NCBI GenBank assembly: GCA_964509475.1
Contig: CAZDXJ010000008.1
Span: 1 to 55,035, forward strand
Direction: 5' to 3'
From: CAZDXJ01 sp964509475
Lineage (GTDB): Bacteria > Pseudomonadota > Gammaproteobacteria > Methylococcales > Methylomonadaceae
DNA length: 55,035 bases
Numbering within the stretch: position 1 is the first letter of the stretch; every line of letters begins with the position of its first letter. The notes beneath the pieces are model-generated. The model saw nothing but the letters and a program-made list of their open reading frames with translations. It had not been told where the DNA came from and made no database searches. Shown in pieces: positions 18,337-27,052 of the stretch. Position numbers and translations under genes: made by a program.

Positions 18337-18912
18337 TCAAGCATTCCCTGTTCCTGTCGATTGACACACTTCGATGAGTTGGCCTGTTTTGACATCATAA
18401 ATATAGCCATAAACAGGGATATGCTCAGGGACTAACGGATGGTTGCGAATACGCGCTACATCGTCCTGAACACTTTGTTCCTGATTTTTTATGGTTAGCC
18501 AGTCAATGTAATTTCCTTCCGTCGAACCTGGGCCTTCACAGCAATCATGCCAGCCCTTTTCATCAATAGACGCCGTTTTAAGGCTGCTGCTCAATAAATC
18601 GCGCATGATGTCATCGGTAAAGGTTTCCATACCACAGTCGGTATGATGGATCACAAACCATTCGCGGGTCCCGAGCAATTTGTAGGAAATTACCAGGGAA
18701 CGTATCGCATCATCACTGGCACGACCTCCGGCATTACGGATAACATGCGCATCACCTTCACTGAGTCCGGCGTATTTGGCCGGATCAAGACGCGCATCCA
18801 TGCAGGTTAGAATGGCAAATTGGCGTGCCGGTGGCATGACCAGATGGGCTTTATCAAAACTCGCCGCATATTCACGATTAGCGAGCAGAACTTCGTTTAA
18901 AATACTTTTCAT
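18337..18912 (-). CDS. Beta-class carbonic anhydrase
   Basis: This 191-residue enzyme interconverts CO2 and bicarbonate. Zinc ligands are visible: Cys37 with the Asp39-Arg41 dyad (LTCMDAR), and His90 and Cys93 (HHTDCG). The N-terminal layout and length fit the small beta-CA group found in many bacteria. It lies 35 bases after the DUF938 gene and 2 bases before the SDR gene on the same strand, so the three may be one operon. Bicarbonate supply for anaplerotic carboxylation is a reasonable role in a C1 organism, but is inference. Confidence 0.92.
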   Translation of the reverse strand: MKSILNEVLLANREYAASFDKAHLVMPPARQFAILTCMDARLDPAKYAGLSEGDAHVIRNAGGRASDDAIRSLVISYKLLGTREWFVIHHTDCGMETFTDDIMRDLLSSSLKTASIDEKGWHDCCEGPGSTEGNYIDWLTIKNQEQSVQDDVARIRNHPLVPEHIPVYGYIYDVKTGQLIEVCQSTGTGNA

Positions 18913-18947
18913 TATGGATTCTCGTCGAGTGTGGCGTTTGATTGGCG

Positions 18948-19607
18948 TTATTGTTTTGTTTTCCCGAAAATAAGAGAAAAATTATTGGCCGGCATATTGA
19001 CCCTTTCCAATAATTCCATACCATGATCCGCTGCGGCTTTTTTCAAATCGGCAACATCTTTTAACCCCCATTCCGGAACACCGGCACGGCTTAAAGTTTG
19101 ATGGAATTCCTGATTGGATTCAGTGGTGAACGCGCCTTCGACCTGGAAAGGGCCATAAATGAGTAAAAAACCGTCGTCATTGAGTAAGTGCGATGCGCAT
19201 TGCATCATACCGTCGGCAATGGAAATCGGAGCGACTTGAAAAATATTGATACAAAACATGGCCGCAAAAGAAGCTTTCTCACCCGCGTTAAACCAAGTCT
19301 CAGGTTGGGTTAAGTCCAGATGCACCGGATCGGCGATATTGTCATTGCCTTGGTCGCGGGTCAAGCTTTTGATGTTATCAAACACCTCTTCGTCTTTATC
19401 AGAAGGGTGAAAATGTAAATGATCAAAATGGGGGGCAAAATAATTGATGTGCATGCCACTGCCACTGGCAAGCTCTAATACACGTCCCGGATCGGTTGGT
19501 AATTTTTCTTTTAATACACCCAATATAGGTTCACGGTTTCTGCCACCCGCCCAAGCGACATATTCACTTAATGGATGGGGATCTAAAGGGGGTCGATCTT
19601 GATTCAT
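18948..19607 (-). CDS. DUF938 family SAM-dependent methyltransferase-like protein
   Basis: This is a 219-residue protein with a class I methyltransferase core: RVLELASGSGMHINYFAPHF is the SAM-binding loop and HLDLTQPETW the second acidic strand. The N-terminal segment LSEYVAWAGGRNREPIL is conserved in the DUF938 family, whose substrate is unknown. It is the first gene of a probable three-gene minus-strand unit with carbonic anhydrase and SDR, divergent from a sigma-54 activator. Confidence 0.82.
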   Translation of the reverse strand: MNQDRPPLDPHPLSEYVAWAGGRNREPILGVLKEKLPTDPGRVLELASGSGMHINYFAPHFDHLHFHPSDKDEEVFDNIKSLTRDQGNDNIADPVHLDLTQPETWFNAGEKASFAAMFCINIFQVAPISIADGMMQCASHLLNDDGFLLIYGPFQVEGAFTTESNQEFHQTLSRAGVPEWGLKDVADLKKAAADHGMELLERVNMPANNFSLIFGKTKQ

Positions 19608-19736
19608 TGTTAATACCTCATGGTTGTTGTTGCGTACAAAGTACTAAAAGCCAAAACCATGCCACCAAAAATAAATAATTTATTTGTTATTTTACAATTG
19701 CTTAGCGATCCACTTTTGCTTGTTTAAAGAAATTGT

Positions 19737-19764
19737 GTTTCAATTAGTGAAACTGTATTTCACT
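19737..19764. promoter_or_regulatory. Overlapping inverted repeats upstream of the sigma-54 activator
   Basis: GTTTCA-ATTAG-TGAAAC (19,737-19,753) is a perfect 6-bp inverted repeat, and AGTGAAA-CTGTA-TTTCACT (19,746-19,764) a perfect 7-bp one that shares the middle arm. Three alternating half-sites end 12 bases before the chosen ATG. They could be an autoregulatory operator in this divergent intergenic region; no binding protein is known. Confidence 0.5.
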
Positions 19765-19776
19765 TTGGCGATATTT

Positions 19777-21339
19777 ATGAACAACAACTCCTTGAACGAT
19801 TTGACACCGGTTTTTTTTCTGCAAACTTTCATCCTTGAACTCATGCATGCCAGTGAGCAACAGGGACAAGAACATTGTGAGCAGCTGATCGAACATATTG
19901 CGCGCACGGCGGGTTGTTTTTTTGAAGAGACTTACCGGGATGAGAGTGGTAAAACCGGTTCATTGGACAGAGAAAGTTATATCCAACTTATTCTTGGCTT
20001 GAAAAACAATATTGGTGGCCGGTTTTCCCTGGCTTCCAGTACTCCGGATTGTATTACCGTGACCAACAGTTGTTGCCCTTTTGGCGACAGGGTGACCAAT
20101 GTTCCTGAATTGTGCGGTATGACCTCCAGTGTTTTTGGGGGCATAGCGGCGCGTAATTTTGGCTATGCCAAGGTCGAAATAAAAAACAGTATTGCCCGGC
20201 GTGATAACCGCTGTGAAGTTTGCATTTATACCAACAGGAAAGCCGCGCTTGACAAGCCGGGCATCGAATATACCGATAACACGCCCATAGAAGAAAAAAA
20301 GGACATGGCCGAGCTGCATTCACGGATTGAAGAAAGTATGCAGACTATCTGGTGCAAACAAGTTAAACCGGCTTCGCGAAAATTTTTACCGCCAATGATT
20401 GTCGCAAAATCACCCACCATGCAAAAAGTATTGCAATCGATTGAAGTGATTGCACCAACCTTGGCAACGGTGTTGATCCAGGGGCAAACTGGAGTCGGCA
20501 AGGAATTGATCGCCAGGGCGATTCATGCCATGAGTGAGCGCTGTCACAAGCCCTTTATGGCCATAAACTGTGGTGCAATCCCGGAAAGTTTGATTGAAAG
20601 CGCTTTGTTTGGACATGAAAAAGGGGCTTTTACCGGCGCAATTGAAGTGCATCAAGGATATTTTGAACGTGCCGAAGGCGGCACCTTGTTTTTGGATGAG
20701 GTGGATTCGCTTTCTCCTGCGGCCCAAACCCGATTGTTACGGGTTATACAAGAAGGTGAACTGGAAAGGGTAGGGGGCAAGCAGACTTTGTCCGTGGATT
20801 TGAGAATCCTATCAGCGACCAATCAAAATCTGGAGCAAATCGTTGAACAAGGTCACTTTCGCAAAGATTTATATTACCGTATCAACGTGGTTCGTTTGTT
20901 TATTCCTCCGCTGGCTGAACGCCCGGAGGACTTGCCATTTCTGGTGCAATTGATATTGCAACGGCTGAATAAAAAATACAACAGGGAAGTGGAAACGGTC
21001 AGCCGCAAAGTGATGCAACAAATTCGCTCATATCATTGGCCAGGGAATGTACGTGAGCTGGAAAATACGCTGGAACGCAGTTTGTTGTTCAACAAAGGCA
21101 AAGAATTGACCCGGCTTGATCTGGATTGTCCGGATATTAGTAAAACAACCGGACACTGGCAGGACATTAAAGAAAATGCTTTGGCCAAAATTGAACAAGC
21201 CTTCCTGGAATCGGCATTGAAACAATACCAGGGCAATGTAAAAAAAGTGGCTGAAAGCATGAAGCTCACACCACGGGCGGTGTATGGCAAATTGAAAAAG
21301 TATCAAATCAATTTACCGGCTTATCGCGAAACAGCTTAA
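19777..21339 (+). CDS. Sigma-54-dependent activator with methanogen-output-type sensor domain
   Basis: This 520-residue regulator starts at the ATG at 19777 (MNNNSLNDL), since the upstream extension is hydrophobic and unlike the family. The N-terminal domain (about 1-185) contains CCPFG, VPELCGMTSSVFGGIAARNFG and a Cys pair near C-EVCIY, resembling the metanogen output domain 1 family. The AAA+ domain follows with Walker A GQTGVGKE, the sigma-54 contact loop GAFTGA, Walker B GGTLFLDEV and FRKDLYYRINV. A Fis-type helix-turn-helix ends it (NVKKVAESMKLTPRAVYGKL). It lacks a receiver domain, so it probably senses a ligand or redox state directly. It is divergent from the DUF938/carbonic anhydrase genes. 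Confidence 0.85.
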   Translation: MNNNSLNDLTPVFFLQTFILELMHASEQQGQEHCEQLIEHIARTAGCFFEETYRDESGKTGSLDRESYIQLILGLKNNIGGRFSLASSTPDCITVTNSCCPFGDRVTNVPELCGMTSSVFGGIAARNFGYAKVEIKNSIARRDNRCEVCIYTNRKAALDKPGIEYTDNTPIEEKKDMAELHSRIEESMQTIWCKQVKPASRKFLPPMIVAKSPTMQKVLQSIEVIAPTLATVLIQGQTGVGKELIARAIHAMSERCHKPFMAINCGAIPESLIESALFGHEKGAFTGAIEVHQGYFERAEGGTLFLDEVDSLSPAAQTRLLRVIQEGELERVGGKQTLSVDLRILSATNQNLEQIVEQGHFRKDLYYRINVVRLFIPPLAERPEDLPFLVQLILQRLNKKYNREVETVSRKVMQQIRSYHWPGNVRELENTLERSLLFNKGKELTRLDLDCPDISKTTGHWQDIKENALAKIEQAFLESALKQYQGNVKKVAESMKLTPRAVYGKLKKYQINLPAYRETA

Positions 21340-21380
21340 CGATATTCTCATGCGTACTGGATATAGCCAATTGCCATGGG

Positions 21381-22394
21381 TCAAAAAATATAAGGGTTTG
21401 CCGCTTCAAACCCGTGTACCTTGGCTTTTGGATTAAATTTTGGCGGCAGCCAGGGTTTATTTTCATCACCGTTCAAATAACCCGCCAGCCATAACGCCTG
21501 ACTACGAATTGGCATAATAAACGCGTAAAGCTTGCCATTCGGCAATTCAGCCACATCACCCAGAGCATATATGCGCTCATCATTGGTTTGCAAAAACGGG
21601 TTCACCTTGATGCCTCGCTGAGTGTGTAAACCTGTAGCAATGGCTAAATCAATACGTGGTTTGAAACCACAGGAGACAATGACAGCATCAAAAATATAAC
21701 TTTCTGATTGATTTGCCACATTGACGCTTATTTTTCCGCCTTGTTTTTGTAAACCTTGCACATTCTGGTTCAGCAGTATTTTCAAGCCCGCTGAACGTAA
21801 TACCTTCGCCAAAGTTTCTGAATCCTCCGCTACTAACTGACGTTCCATTAATCTATCCATAGCGTGAAAAATGGTTACATCATCTCCGGCAACAGCCAGA
21901 TCAGAAGCGACTTCACAGCCAATCAATCCGCCTCCAATGATTGCCCAATTTGGAAGTTTTTGCTGCCGCAAAAGTTCATGCCGAATTCTGCGCAATAATT
22001 TCAAATCGGCGAGATTGTTCAGTAAAAAAAACAAGTCACGATAAGGCAGGAGAGGTGGTGGCACGAAGGCGGCTGAACCTTGCGCCAGTATCAATTTGTC
22101 ATATGTCCATGTCTTTCCGTTATCAATCAACACCGATTGATGCTTGCGTTCGATAGCGGTGACCTCAACGCCACTGATGATCTCAATATTATTTTTCTGA
22201 AGCTGTGAAAATGTCTTGAGAATAATCGTTTGCTCTATATTCTGTTTACTGAAGCCATGAGAAAGAATGGGCCTGGAATAATAACCTTCGGTTTCTTTTG
22301 TTAAAAGTGTTACACGGCTGTCCGGTTGTAAGCTGCGTATTTTTTCGGCAAATGTAATACCTGCTATTCCTGAGCCAATAATGACGATGTGCAT
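21381..22394 (-). CDS. Rubredoxin-NAD(+) reductase-like flavoprotein
   Basis: This is a 337-residue FAD/NAD(P)H two-dinucleotide-domain oxidoreductase. IVIIGSGIAGITFAEKI is the FAD-binding GxGxxG, WAIIGGGLIGCEVASDLA the NAD(P)H site, and YALGDVAELP the second FAD motif. A rubredoxin gene lies just upstream on the same strand, so the enzyme most likely passes electrons from NAD(P)H to that rubredoxin. It is shorter than typical rubredoxin reductases (about 380 residues) because the C-terminal domain ends early. It is separated from rubredoxin by 30 bases. Confidence 0.85.
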   Translation of the reverse strand: MHIVIIGSGIAGITFAEKIRSLQPDSRVTLLTKETEGYYSRPILSHGFSKQNIEQTIILKTFSQLQKNNIEIISGVEVTAIERKHQSVLIDNGKTWTYDKLILAQGSAAFVPPPLLPYRDLFFLLNNLADLKLLRRIRHELLRQQKLPNWAIIGGGLIGCEVASDLAVAGDDVTIFHAMDRLMERQLVAEDSETLAKVLRSAGLKILLNQNVQGLQKQGGKISVNVANQSESYIFDAVIVSCGFKPRIDLAIATGLHTQRGIKVNPFLQTNDERIYALGDVAELPNGKLYAFIMPIRSQALWLAGYLNGDENKPWLPPKFNPKAKVHGFEAANPYIF

Positions 22395-22424
22395 GATAAA
22401 AAGGTACTATCCCAGAAGTTATGT

Positions 22425-22595
22425 TCAGTGCATCGGTTCAAAAGCACTTTTTTCAGCACCACATTCCGGGCATACCCAGTATTCAGGAATATCTTCCCAA
22501 CGTGTACCGGGCTCGATACCACTGTCAGGATCGCCTGCCGCCTCATCATAAATATGACCACATACGGAACATTGATATTTGTTGAATTCAGGCAT
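22425..22595 (-). CDS. Rubredoxin
   Basis: This is a 56-residue iron protein. The four iron ligands are in YQCSVCGHIYD and WVCPECGAEKSAF. The ATG at 22595 gives the normal family length and has GAGAG about 6 bases upstream; an ATG 7 codons earlier is less likely. It is co-oriented with the reductase at 21,381 and the two should form an electron-transfer pair. The terminal acceptor (oxygen or peroxide detoxification, or a hydroxylase) is not in the window. Confidence 0.93.
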   Translation of the reverse strand: MPEFNKYQCSVCGHIYDEAAGDPDSGIEPGTRWEDIPEYWVCPECGAEKSAFEPMH

Positions 22596-22770
22596 ATTTT
22601 TCTCTCGCTCGGACATATATTCGATTAACAGACTTGACTGTAACAGTTATTTGAGGATTCGTAAATTGAAAAAAGTGCTAGGCTGCTACGAACCGTGCTT
22701 TGGCGGCAATGTCCTGGCTGATAAATCAATGCGCTAAAAAAATAAGGGGTGAGTCGTTACCAAATTGTAT
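22596..22770. other. Intergenic region with a truncated repeat end
   Basis: No gene is visible. At 22,708-22,760 the sequence CTGATAAATCAATG and then GGGGTGAGTCGTTACC reproduces the right end of the 176-bp element with its middle missing. It abuts copy 2, so two elements or an element plus a truncated one lie back to back here. Confidence 0.5.
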
Positions 22771-22946
22771 CGACTCATCCCCTCTGAAAAGCCGGTGCAG
22801 GTTGTTGATTTATCAGGCTTGACCAGCTCTTCCGTGGAAGGGCTGGGCAAGCCTGACTTGTGATGTTATGCAGAACGGCAGCGATGTATGCACGTGTCCC
22901 GATAAATCAATGACCTACGCTGGCTACAACACAACCGGGTGAATCG
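22771..22946. repeat. 176-bp inverted-repeat-bounded element, copy 2
   Basis: The ends are CGACTCATCC and GGGTGAATCG (8 of 10 pair). The internal TTGATTTATCAGG is kept and its partner is CCCGATAAATCAA. The central hairpin CCAGC-T-CTTCC / GGAAG-G-GCTGG is kept with different loop bases (GT instead of AC). Similarity to copy 1 covers the full 176 bp. Sequence similarity seems to extend a few bases further on both sides (TTGTAT before, CTACACCAAA after). Confidence 0.8.
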
Positions 22947-23064
22947 CTACACCAAATTTAAATATTTTTGATAAAAAGTTGGTATCTATGACCAGCAGTT
23001 GTACAATTCTAACCCTTAACTGATTATTATTATCATAATATTGTTTATCCTAAGGTCCGAGCTT

Positions 23065-24486
23065 ATGACTGAGAAAAACACAGGTAAATTTTTACTTCAA
23101 CTCGAAGAATCTTTTGCCGACAAGAATCCCGTTTTGTTACAGACAGCAAAAGCATACCATGAGCTGGATCAGATATATTATGATTTGGGGTTTATTGACG
23201 CGGATGATTCTGTTGCCAGTAAAATTTCCTGGTGGCCGGTTATCACAATGATCGGATCACCAACATCCGGTAAAGCGGAATTTATCAATCAATATTTCAA
23301 AACCGGGGTGTTGCAAACGGGTTCTGCAGTTTCCAGCAACAAAATTTCGGTATTGTTTTATGGTGATAGCGATCAGGTAGTAACCTTGCCGGGTGCCGCC
23401 ATTGATCGGGATTCACGGTTTCCCTTTTATCACTTCAGCGATAGACTCGATTTGATTGAAGAAGGTGAGGGCAGGCAAATCAACACTTACCTGGAGCTGA
23501 AAACCTGTAACAGTGCTGCTTTAAAGGGAAAACTTTTTATTTCGGCACCTGGTTTCCCGACCGATCCCTATGACAGGATTACACCTTTTTTTATGGATTA
23601 TATTGTTCAGAAGTCGGATTTGGTATTGGTGTTTTTTGATGCCAATGATTCGGATTTCGAACCGATCAAATCTCCGTTACAGAAATTTATAACATCAGTA
23701 AATAATGATCAAAATACTGAAAAATTCATTTTTGTCATTAATCAAAGCTCTGAAACAGGCTTAGTCGATTTAGCCGAGTGGAAACAAAAACTGGCTGATC
23801 TTGGATTGGCATCCGGTCGTTTTTTCAGCCTCCAGAAAAATACAGAAAGCAAAATCAAACCTTCCAAAGAGAATCGTTTGTTTGCCCGGGTAACGGATTT
23901 TGGTCATCGTGAGCAATTTGACAATACCAGTTTCAAGGCCATAGAAAAGGTTTTGGAAGGTGTAACGATTGATAGCGCCTATCGCATTGTGGGTTCATTG
24001 GAAAACAGTATTCATGAACTGGATGAAGTTGCAATTCATGAAGTGCGTGAAGCAATAAAAACCTGGAAAAACCGATCCCATTTCACAATTACATTGTTAT
24101 TGAGTTTTCTTGCCATCATGTTGGTGATGGCCGAGATTGAAACCGGTTTTCTGGCTGTATTTATCGATCCGGTTATCGGGCCGGCTTCACTTGCGATATT
24201 GATTGCCATATTGATTCCGGTACACATTTATTCAAGCAAGCAACATGCGAAATGGGTTTTCAGGGAGCTGGAAAGAAAACAAAAAGAACTCGGTTTGATA
24301 GAAAACCTCGCTGCAGTATTTGAACAAAATATAACCCTTTGGCGAATTTTGCTGCCAGTCAAAGAGCCTGCTGGTTGGAACAAGGAAATCAAGTTCAGAT
24401 TGACCCGCTTATTGGATCGGTCTAAAGAATTAGTGCAAACCTTAAATGACAGTTTTAGCTCAATAGGTGCTAAAAGTTTGTTCTGA
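23065..24486 (+). CDS. Membrane-anchored degenerate P-loop GTPase-like protein
   Basis: This is a 473-residue protein of unknown function. GSPTSGKAEF (about residues 64-73) looks like a Walker A/G1 loop in which the usual Ser/Thr after GK is Ala. SAPGFP sits where a DxxG would be, and FVINQSSE where NKxD would be, so GTP hydrolysis is doubtful. Two adjacent hydrophobic helices lie at about 340-395 (FTITLLLSFLAIMLVMA and ASLAILIAILIPVHIY), giving a dynamin-like head-plus-membrane-hairpin layout. ATG at 23065 is chosen because TAAGG lies upstream; TTG at 23041 is the alternative. It stands alone after the repeat cluster. Confidence 0.7.
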   Translation: MTEKNTGKFLLQLEESFADKNPVLLQTAKAYHELDQIYYDLGFIDADDSVASKISWWPVITMIGSPTSGKAEFINQYFKTGVLQTGSAVSSNKISVLFYGDSDQVVTLPGAAIDRDSRFPFYHFSDRLDLIEEGEGRQINTYLELKTCNSAALKGKLFISAPGFPTDPYDRITPFFMDYIVQKSDLVLVFFDANDSDFEPIKSPLQKFITSVNNDQNTEKFIFVINQSSETGLVDLAEWKQKLADLGLASGRFFSLQKNTESKIKPSKENRLFARVTDFGHREQFDNTSFKAIEKVLEGVTIDSAYRIVGSLENSIHELDEVAIHEVREAIKTWKNRSHFTITLLLSFLAIMLVMAEIETGFLAVFIDPVIGPASLAILIAILIPVHIYSSKQHAKWVFRELERKQKELGLIENLAAVFEQNITLWRILLPVKEPAGWNKEIKFRLTRLLDRSKELVQTLNDSFSSIGAKSLF

Positions 24487-24739
24487 CGTGAATTTCATTA
24501 GTCCGAAGTAAGGCGGTTAGATTTATCTATCAAAAAATCTGTGTGTGTAACTTCTACCCATGCTTTTGGGTTTGTTTTATGAATACATTCTCTATTTAAC
24601 ATAATATACATTATGCGAATATTGATCCGGTATTTCCAGAGGCTCAGACAATGGCAAGACGGTTCTTTGATCACCGTTTATTTTTGGCTGATGAACAGAA
24701 ACAATGGCAAAATGAGTCAGACCAAGCTGCCAGATGAAA

Positions 24740-26446
24740 TTAATCCATCACACTGAGCTTATCAATCACTTTTTTTACATCGTCAGCGACTTTGATAGGA
24801 CCTTGTAGGCCTTTTAATATGGCTGGATCTCTGTCATAAATATCCGGTTTAAAAATCACCCGGCCTTGTTCATTAACGCTGGCGGTGGTATAGGTAATCA
24901 GCACGGGAATCTGTCGTTTGGTGAGAACTCGCTTGGTTTTTCCCGAAGCGATAATTTGTTGGATTTTGCCTGGATCAGACCAGTCTGGATCATCTTCCAG
25001 TAACAATTTTGCCAGCGTTAACGGGTTCTTGACGCGAATGCAACCGGCGCTGAATGTTCTGATGGTGCGATCAAACAGTTCCCTATGATTGGTATCATGT
25101 AAAAAAACGAAATGCGGATTGGGAAAAATAAATTTGACCTGGCCCAGCGGGTTGTTCTTACCTGCCGGTTGACGGATCATATAGGGAAAACCTTTGAGCG
25201 TTTGCCAATCGACAGTTTTTGGGTTGATCGGGTTTCCTTGCAGATCAAGCAATAAATAACCTTTTTTTGTCAGATAACCCGGGTCTTGCTTAAGTTTGGG
25301 CAGGATTTTTTCTTTCAGAATGGTTGGTGGTATGGTCCAGGTCGGGTTGAATTCCAGGTATTTTAAATATCCTTTAAATATCGGGGTTGCAGCATAAGCC
25401 TTACCAACGACAATTTTTTCCTGCCAGACTTTTTCCCCATGCTTCATTAGATAGGCATCAAAACCGGCGATATCGACCAGCAAAAAATCATCGGATATTT
25501 CGCGCATGGCCCAACGCAGCCGCTCAAGATTGACCCGAATTTGATTGATTCTGTCCTTGACTGGAACATTCATTGCGGCAATGGTTTTTTTTCCAATAAT
25601 ACCATCGGCATCAAGACTATAGCGCTTTTGAAAATCGCGTATGGATTGTTCCAAATCAATATCGTAGTATTCGGAATTTACGTTTTTCTGGTAATCACCC
25701 GTGATACGCAAACGCGCACGAATTTTGGGTATACCGATGTTTGTTTGTCCAGGTTTTATCGTCTGCTCGATTTGAAGGGTCGGCCAACCTCCCCTTTTTT
25801 CAATAGCCAGGAAATCAGCTAAAATTTTTCGTAATTTTGGATAATTATCATAATCAGGTCGTTCCGAGGCAATCAAGGCTTTGATTTGCCCCGATTTGAG
25901 GGCTTGAAACAAAGTCTGTGCCGGATCCTTGATGTCCAAACGTTTTGAATAATTCCAGCTTGGATCCAGCGATATCGGATCAACTTTTCCAAACCGTAGA
26001 TGATAAGCCAGACGCAGCAGGCTTTCAGTCAACAGTAATTCCTGGGTTACCCGATCGCCGGCACCTAATCTATCCAAATCAGTTTGCTTCCGCTCTGGAT
26101 ATAAAGCATCAATCAAATAATCCGTTTTATTCAGACCGTCAAGTTCACTCGCATTGATTTCATGCAATAAATCCGCAACAGCATCCGGTTGCCAGATGGG
26201 TTGATAATGATTGAGCGCGTAAATTTTCCGGATAATTTTTGTGCCCAGCAACACATGCTCCTGAATATGGAGAAAGCTGTTTTTTAAAGATTGTTCGGCA
26301 AGCCGGGTTTGCATGAGCTGCGCAAAAACGGCATCCGTCTCGCCGGCCAAGGCCCAGGTATAAAACAGCAGCCATACCGGCAACAGGAAAAAACGCCTAT
26401 TTTCTGGAAAGATTAACAGGGAAATCCGGTGAATTGCCTGAATCAC
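24740..26446 (-). CDS. ldtD: L,D-transpeptidase, YcbB/LdtD type
   Basis: This 568-residue periplasmic enzyme has an N-terminal signal/anchor (about 18-34), a long scaffold region, a peptidoglycan-binding domain (YDIDLEQSIRDFQKRYSLDADGIIGKKT) and a C-terminal YkuD domain. The catalytic block is HDTNHRELF followed by FSAGCIRVKNP, with the active Cys in SAGC. Such enzymes form 3-3 cross-links in peptidoglycan. It overlaps the upstream MepK-like gene by 4 bases, the same pairing as ycbB-ycbK in E. coli. Confidence 0.9.
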   Translation of the reverse strand: MIQAIHRISLLIFPENRRFFLLPVWLLFYTWALAGETDAVFAQLMQTRLAEQSLKNSFLHIQEHVLLGTKIIRKIYALNHYQPIWQPDAVADLLHEINASELDGLNKTDYLIDALYPERKQTDLDRLGAGDRVTQELLLTESLLRLAYHLRFGKVDPISLDPSWNYSKRLDIKDPAQTLFQALKSGQIKALIASERPDYDNYPKLRKILADFLAIEKRGGWPTLQIEQTIKPGQTNIGIPKIRARLRITGDYQKNVNSEYYDIDLEQSIRDFQKRYSLDADGIIGKKTIAAMNVPVKDRINQIRVNLERLRWAMREISDDFLLVDIAGFDAYLMKHGEKVWQEKIVVGKAYAATPIFKGYLKYLEFNPTWTIPPTILKEKILPKLKQDPGYLTKKGYLLLDLQGNPINPKTVDWQTLKGFPYMIRQPAGKNNPLGQVKFIFPNPHFVFLHDTNHRELFDRTIRTFSAGCIRVKNPLTLAKLLLEDDPDWSDPGKIQQIIASGKTKRVLTKRQIPVLITYTTASVNEQGRVIFKPDIYDRDPAILKGLQGPIKVADDVKKVIDKLSVMD

Positions 26447-26991
26447 CAGGTACGAAACCTTCCGGTATCCAGATGCACAAAATCTGAATTTTTATAATAA
26501 CCTACGCCGCCTTTCTGCATCGCAAGAGCGGCATTCCGTATTGCGGCGGTATCTACATCGGTGAGACGAATATCGATCGCCCTGCCCTGCATATGCAGGC
26601 TATGCTTGGCAACGCCGTGACTTTTACGGCGCAAGGCATCATTGGTTTTGGGCGAGCGGTAGCCGGAAATAACCTGAAAAACGCCACGGCTGGCCAGTTT
26701 GTTTTGTACATGAAAAAGCATATCCAGCAATTTTGGATCAATGGGAAATTGATCGCCGGTTCGAAAATCACGCAAAAAATAATTGATTTTATCCAGTGCG
26801 TTGCTGATGTATTGATTTCCGGCATAATAATCAATGCAAAGTTTATCGTTTGTATGCGTATGAAAAAAACGCAATGAACGTTTTTCCGCAACCGTTGCCA
26901 GACTTCGATAAGGCATTGTTCCCAACAAGACCCCCGGCACGGTCAAGGCCATGCCGTGTAACAAACGCCGCCGCTTTAAATCTATTTTCAT
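26443..26991 (-). CDS. mepK: MepK/YcbK-like peptidoglycan endopeptidase (DUF882, M15 family)
   Basis: This is a 182-residue protein with a twin-arginine-type signal (KRRRLLHGMALTVPGVLLG). The metallopeptidase motifs are SGYRSPKTN, HSLHMQGRAIDI (His, Asp ligands) and FVHLDTGRFRTW (His). The family cleaves cross-links; E. coli MepK cuts the 3-3 links made by L,D-transpeptidases. The 4-base overlap with the ldtD-like gene means the synthetic and cutting enzymes are translated together. Confidence 0.88.
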   Translation of the reverse strand: MKIDLKRRRLLHGMALTVPGVLLGTMPYRSLATVAEKRSLRFFHTHTNDKLCIDYYAGNQYISNALDKINYFLRDFRTGDQFPIDPKLLDMLFHVQNKLASRGVFQVISGYRSPKTNDALRRKSHGVAKHSLHMQGRAIDIRLTDVDTAAIRNAALAMQKGGVGYYKNSDFVHLDTGRFRTW

Positions 26992-27052
26992 GGTTTATAC
27001 CGCCACACTTTTGTTGCCTGTTAACTCTAGGATAGGCAAATATCAGTAATAG

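Noticed and set aside
24613..24756. A 47-codon frame before the L,D-transpeptidase 3' end
   Set aside because: No ribosome binding site or recognised family, and it overlaps the end of ldtD on the other strand.
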